A stretch of 64,000 nt of DNA from Ezakiella massiliensis (GTDB taxonomy: Bacteria; Bacillota; Clostridia; Tissierellales; Peptoniphilaceae). Below, in pieces: positions 60,723-64,000 of the stretch. The stretch lies in assembly GCF_900120165.1 (NCBI RefSeq), contig NZ_LT635475.1, positions 1,550,001-1,614,000 of the forward strand, in the 5' to 3' direction. The translations under genes and the position numbers were made by a program. The notes beneath the pieces are model-generated. The model saw nothing but the letters and a program-made list of their open reading frames with translations. It made no database searches and was not told where the DNA came from. The stretch's first letter is position 1; each line of letters begins with the position of its first letter.

Positions 60723-61662
60723 GCTGCCAGTTTTTCTGGCGCCCATGGCCGGATATACTGACTTTCCCTTTAGGAAAATCGCTTTTGAACTCAGCCTCCC
60801 ATACGCGGTAACGGAAATGGTAAGCGCCAAGGCCTTGTATTATGATAGCCAGAGGACCATTGAGATTTCAAAGTCAGTAGGCAGGACCGGCATCCAACTC
60901 TTTGGCCACGAGCCAGAGGCCTTTCAAATTGCAATCGAGAGATATTTAAACCCAAGGGAAGATTTTCTCTGGATTGATTTAAACTTCGGTTGCCCAGCGC
61001 CCAAGATTTTTAAAAATCAAGACGGGTCTGCATTATTAAATGACCTGGACACCTTGGCGGCTATAATTAAGACTTGCAAAAAATATTCCAACAAGCCAGT
61101 TTCTGCCAAGATGCGTTTGGGGGTAAACGATTCATCCAATGCAATCGAAATCGCCCAGCGGATTGAAGATGCAGGAGCGGATTTCTTGACAGTCCACGGT
61201 CGGACACGCGACATGCACTACACTGGCCAGGCCGATTGGGAAAAGATATTTGAAATCAGGGACAAGCTCAATATTCCCGTAATTGGAAACGGCGACATAG
61301 ATTCCTTTGAAAGGGCGATAGAGCTACTGGAGTCGGATGATATTGACGGCATTTCCATTGGACGTTTTGCCATTGGAAATCCCTTTATTTTTGCAGATAT
61401 TCACAATTATTTTTCCACAGACAAGATTAATTACGATAAATATGATATAATAAAGAAACATTTTAAATACATGACGGAAGATTTTTCCGAACGAGTTGCT
61501 TTGAACGATTTTAAAAAGCATTTGATAAAATATTTGAACAATCGCCCAGAGGCAACCAAGATAAGAAAAAGTCTATCTGAGATTAACAGTATCGACAAGA
61601 TGAACGAGACTATAGACAGACTTTTTAAAAATATAGAAAAAGAGGTTAGAAAAAATGACTAA
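60694..61662 (+). CDS. dusB: tRNA-dihydrouridine synthase
   Basis: FMN enzyme reducing uridines in the tRNA D-loop. Its 322 residues form a TIM barrel with LAPMAGYTDFPFRKIAFEL, the catalytic cysteine in DLNFGCPAPKI, SAKMRLGVND, TVHGRTRDMHYTG, IGNGDIDS and GISIGRFAIGNP. The start overlaps coaX by 29 bases and the end overlaps greA by eight. The name dusB reflects the usual Bacillota homologue; the exact target uridine cannot be read from sequence. Confidence 0.94.
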   Translation: MTRTLSIGDRLPVFLAPMAGYTDFPFRKIAFELSLPYAVTEMVSAKALYYDSQRTIEISKSVGRTGIQLFGHEPEAFQIAIERYLNPREDFLWIDLNFGCPAPKIFKNQDGSALLNDLDTLAAIIKTCKKYSNKPVSAKMRLGVNDSSNAIEIAQRIEDAGADFLTVHGRTRDMHYTGQADWEKIFEIRDKLNIPVIGNGDIDSFERAIELLESDDIDGISIGRFAIGNPFIFADIHNYFSTDKINYDKYDIIKKHFKYMTEDFSERVALNDFKKHLIKYLNNRPEATKIRKSLSEINSIDKMNETIDRLFKNIEKEVRKND

Positions 61663-62134
61663 AAAAGAAGTATTTTTAACAAAAGATGGATTGACCAAGC
61701 TTGAAGAAGAGCTCGAAGAATTAAAAACAGTTGGCCGCAAGGAAGTTTCAGCCAGGATCAAAGTTGCACTTGGCTTTGGAGACCTAAGTGAAAACGCTGA
61801 ATACGACCAAGCCAAAAACGAACAAGCCCAACTGGAAGAGCGTATAGTTAAGCTGGAAAATTTAATCAGAGAAGCTGTTGTAGTAGAAGATCATGAAATC
61901 ACAACCGAAAAAGTAAATGTTGGTACAACGGTAACCATAATCGAAGAAGGCGAAGACGAAGAAGAAATCTACACCATTGTTGGTTCAGCAGAAAGCGATC
62001 CGCTTAATGGTAAAATTTCAAACGAGAGTCCACTTGGAGCAGCCCTTCTTGGCAAGAGAAGAAAAGATATAGTAGAAGTTCACGCTCCAGACGGAATTAT
62101 TAAATACACTATCAAAAGCATCAAAAAATCATAG
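61655..62134 (+). CDS. greA: Transcription elongation factor GreA
   Basis: Rescues backtracked RNA polymerase by stimulating transcript cleavage. Its 159 residues have the N-terminal coiled coil with the conserved acidic tip ([20 protein letters not shown]) and the C-terminal FKBP-like domain ([20 protein letters not shown]). It overlaps dusB by eight bases and lies nine bases before lysS, a common greA-lysS order. Confidence 0.97.
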   Translation: MTKKEVFLTKDGLTKLEEELEELKTVGRKEVSARIKVALGFGDLSENAEYDQAKNEQAQLEERIVKLENLIREAVVVEDHEITTEKVNVGTTVTIIEEGEDEEEIYTIVGSAESDPLNGKISNESPLGAALLGKRRKDIVEVHAPDGIIKYTIKSIKKS

Positions 62135-62142
62135 GAGGTATC

Positions 62143-64000
62143 ATGGAACAAGAATTAAACGAAATGCTTCAGATGAGGCGGGAAAAATTACAGAAACTAA
62201 AAGACATGTATAAAAATCCATACGAAATTACAAATTACGACAGGACCCACTTTGCCAAAGATATCTTAGATAATTTTGATGACTATGAAGGTAAATACGT
62301 ATCAATCGCCGGCAGGGTAATGGGCAAGCGTGGTCACGGAAAAGTCACTTTCCTTGACATCCTAGATTCAACTGGGACAATCCAATCCTTTGTAAGCCAA
62401 AATAATTTGGGAGACGATTATGAAGAAGTAAAACTCCTTGACATCGGTGACATCATAGGCATCAAGGGCGAAGTTTTCAAGACCAAGATGGGAGAAATTT
62501 CCGTACGCTGCGAAGAATTTGTTATTTTGACAAAATCCTTGCAAATCCTACCGGAAAAATTCCACGGCCTCAAGGACCCAGACCTCAGATACCGTCAAAG
62601 ATATGTGGATTTGATTGTAAATCCAGAAATCAAAGAGACCTTTATCAAGAGAAATAAAATCTTAAAAGAAATAAGAAAATATTTGGACGATAGAGACTTC
62701 CTAGAAGTTGAAACTCCAACCCTAAATACAATCGCAGGTGGTGCAAATGCAAGACCATTTATCACCCACCACAACACACTTGACATCGATATGTATTTGA
62801 GAATTGCCAACGAGCTCTATCTAAAGAGATTGATCGTCGGTGGTTTTGACCGCGTATATGAAATGGGCAAGATGTTTAGAAACGAAGGTATGGACCAAAC
62901 CCACAACCCAGAGTACACAGCTATCGAACTATACGCTGCATACGCAGATTACAAGGACATGATGGACATCACAGAAAATATGGTCTCCACCATTGCACAA
63001 AATGTTTTGGGCACACAAATCCTTGAATTCGATGGACTAAAACTTGATGTAACTCCACCATGGAGGAGAATTACAATGGTTGAAGCCATCAAAGAATATG
63101 CTGGCGTTGACTTTGAAGAAATAAAAACAGACGAAGAAGCAATTGCAATTGCCAAGGAAAAAGGCCTAGAGCTTGAACCATCCAAGATGGATAGGGGCAA
63201 TATCATCAACGAATTCTTTGAAGAATTCTGCGAAGACCACATGATCCAACCAACCTTTGTCACCCACCATCCAGTAGAGGTAAGTCCGCTGGCTAAACGC
63301 GACCCAGCAGACCCACGCTACACACAAAGGTTTGAAGCATTTATGGCCACCAAGGAAATTGCAAACGCCTTTACAGAATTAAACGACCCAATCGACCAAC
63401 GCGCCAGATTTACAGCGCAAATGGAAGCCAAGAATCTTGGCGATGACGAAGCTCATCCAATGGATGAAGACTTCTTAAACGCAATTGAAGTTGGCCTCCC
63501 ACCAACAGGAGGACTGGGCATCGGTGTCGATAGACTTATCATGTTCTTAACTGGCGAAGTTTCAATTAGGGACGTAATCTTGTTTCCGACAATGAAGCCA
63601 ATAGGCTTAGAAAAGGCAAGCACAGAAGCCATCAAGGCAGAAAAACTCGACCTATCAAAAGTAAAAGTCGAACCACTCTTTGAAGATATGGTTGACTTTG
63701 AAAAATTCTCTGAATCAGATTTCAGAGTTGTAAAGGTCAAGGCTTGCGAAGAAGTTCCAAAGTCCAATAAATTATTGCAATTTACCCTTGATGATGGATC
63801 AGGCACTGACAGGACAATCCTATCAGGCATCAAAAACTTCTACTCCGCCGACGAACTTGTGGGCAAGACCCTTCTTGCAATTACAAACCTCCCACCAAGA
63901 AAAATGATGGGCGTAGAATCATGCGGCATGCTCCTATCAGCAGTCTGCGACTACGACGGAGAAGAAAAACTAAATTTGATCATGCTAGATGAAAACATCC
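62143..64000 (+). CDS. lysS: Lysyl-tRNA synthetase (class II) with C-terminal tRNA-binding domain, 3' end missing
   Basis: Charges tRNA(Lys). The frame is open from ATG 62143 (AGGAGGT upstream) to the window end, 619 codons without a stop. The OB-fold anticodon domain covers about residues 50-150, and the catalytic core carries motif 2 ([11 protein letters not shown]) and motif 3 ([13 protein letters not shown], near 460). Ordinary LysRS ends around residue 490. This one continues through a linker into a MetRS-C/EMAPII-like tRNA-binding domain from about residue 520 ([48 protein letters not shown]). Confidence 0.95.
   Translation, partial: MEQELNEMLQMRREKLQKLKDMYKNPYEITNYDRTHFAKDILDNFDDYEGKYVSIAGRVMGKRGHGKVTFLDILDSTGTIQSFVSQNNLGDDYEEVKLLDIGDIIGIKGEVFKTKMGEISVRCEEFVILTKSLQILPEKFHGLKDPDLRYRQRYVDLIVNPEIKETFIKRNKILKEIRKYLDDRDFLEVETPTLNTIAGGANARPFITHHNTLDIDMYLRIANELYLKRLIVGGFDRVYEMGKMFRNEGMDQTHNPEYTAIELYAAYADYKDMMDITENMVSTIAQNVLGTQILEFDGLKLDVTPPWRRITMVEAIKEYAGVDFEEIKTDEEAIAIAKEKGLELEPSKMDRGNIINEFFEEFCEDHMIQPTFVTHHPVEVSPLAKRDPADPRYTQRFEAFMATKEIANAFTELNDPIDQRARFTAQMEAKNLGDDEAHPMDEDFLNAIEVGLPPTGGLGIGVDRLIMFLTGEVSIRDVILFPTMKPIGLEKASTEAIKAEKLDLSKVKVEPLFEDMVDFEKFSESDFRVVKVKACEEVPKSNKLLQFTLDDGSGTDRTILSGIKNFYSADELVGKTLLAITNLPPRKMMGVESCGMLLSAVCDYDGEEKLNLIMLDENI

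Noticed and set aside
1..64000. CRISPR arrays, tRNA or rRNA genes, transposases
   Set aside because: I found no regularly spaced repeats, no cloverleaf-type sequence with a T-loop, and no frame resembling a transposase or integrase.

Overview
The window is chromosomal DNA of a low-GC Gram-positive anaerobe (Bacillota). The best guess is a Gram-positive anaerobic coccus or relative of the Tissierellia/Peptoniphilaceae type. This rests on the AT-rich sequence, AGGAGG ribosome sites, TTGACA/TATAAT promoters, T-rich intrinsic terminators, surface proteins with copper-amine-oxidase-type stalk domains, S-layer-homology (SLH) domains and an LPXTG anchor, ECF vitamin uptake proteins, and a glutamate symporter paired with HutD. 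No rRNA or tRNA gene is present, so the genus cannot be fixed from the sequence alone.

Layout. 0-2.9 kb: end of clpP, clpX, and a folate-type ECF S component under a tetrahydrofolate riboswitch. 3.1-7.6 kb: cell-division operon ftsE-ftsX-M23 hydrolase-ctp-PC4-like protein. 8-13.3 kb: giant beta-helix/Cna-B LPXTG protein with its own overlapping sortase. 13.4-19.6 kb: small protein, nitroreductase, SLH-CAP protein, and a dnaJ-type gene plus clpB behind a CtsR-like operator. 19.7-28.2 kb: stalk-glucosaminidase, then tsaC-rpiB-upp-tagO-mnaA-CNNM/CBS protein-stalk protein (cell wall and nucleotide genes). 28.3-30.1 kb: 5-formyl-THF cyclo-ligase and a CofE-like ligase. 30.3-32.7 kb: MBOAT plus SGNH-like pair for polymer O-acylation. 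33-34.8 kb: gltS-hutD. 34.8-36.1 kb: 1.3 kb without genes, holding a large structured RNA with its own terminator and then a long folded leader. 36.1-41.2 kb: ABC importer (DUF3798-type lipoprotein, double ATPase, two permeases). 41.3-43.3 kb: orphan peptide-binding lipoprotein on the minus strand. 43.5-47.2 kb: LRR/SLH surface protein. 47.3-48 kb: thiT under a TPP riboswitch. 48.1-49.3 kb: Fic protein behind palindromes. 49.4-52.3 kb: LuxR-type regulator with an ABC exporter. 52.3-53.9 kb: accessory island between 50-bp direct repeats (membrane protein; small membrane protein plus XRE regulator). 54-64 kb: stalk-thioredoxin protein, S1 protein, tilS, hpt, ftsH, pantothenate-type ECF S component, coaX, dusB, greA, and a partial lysS carrying a tRNA-binding tail.

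How it fits together. Three ECF S components (folate, thiamine, probable pantothenate), two of them under vitamin riboswitches, point to vitamin scavenging. The folate thread continues with formyl-THF recycling and a CofE-like gene that may glutamylate folate. Wall remodelling (FtsEX hydrolase, CtpA, glucosaminidase, TagO/MnaA, O-acylation pair) and surface display dominate the rest. The least explained material is the RNA-rich gap at 34.8-36.1 kb, the repeat-bounded island at 52.3-53.9 kb and the palindrome cluster in front of the Fic gene.
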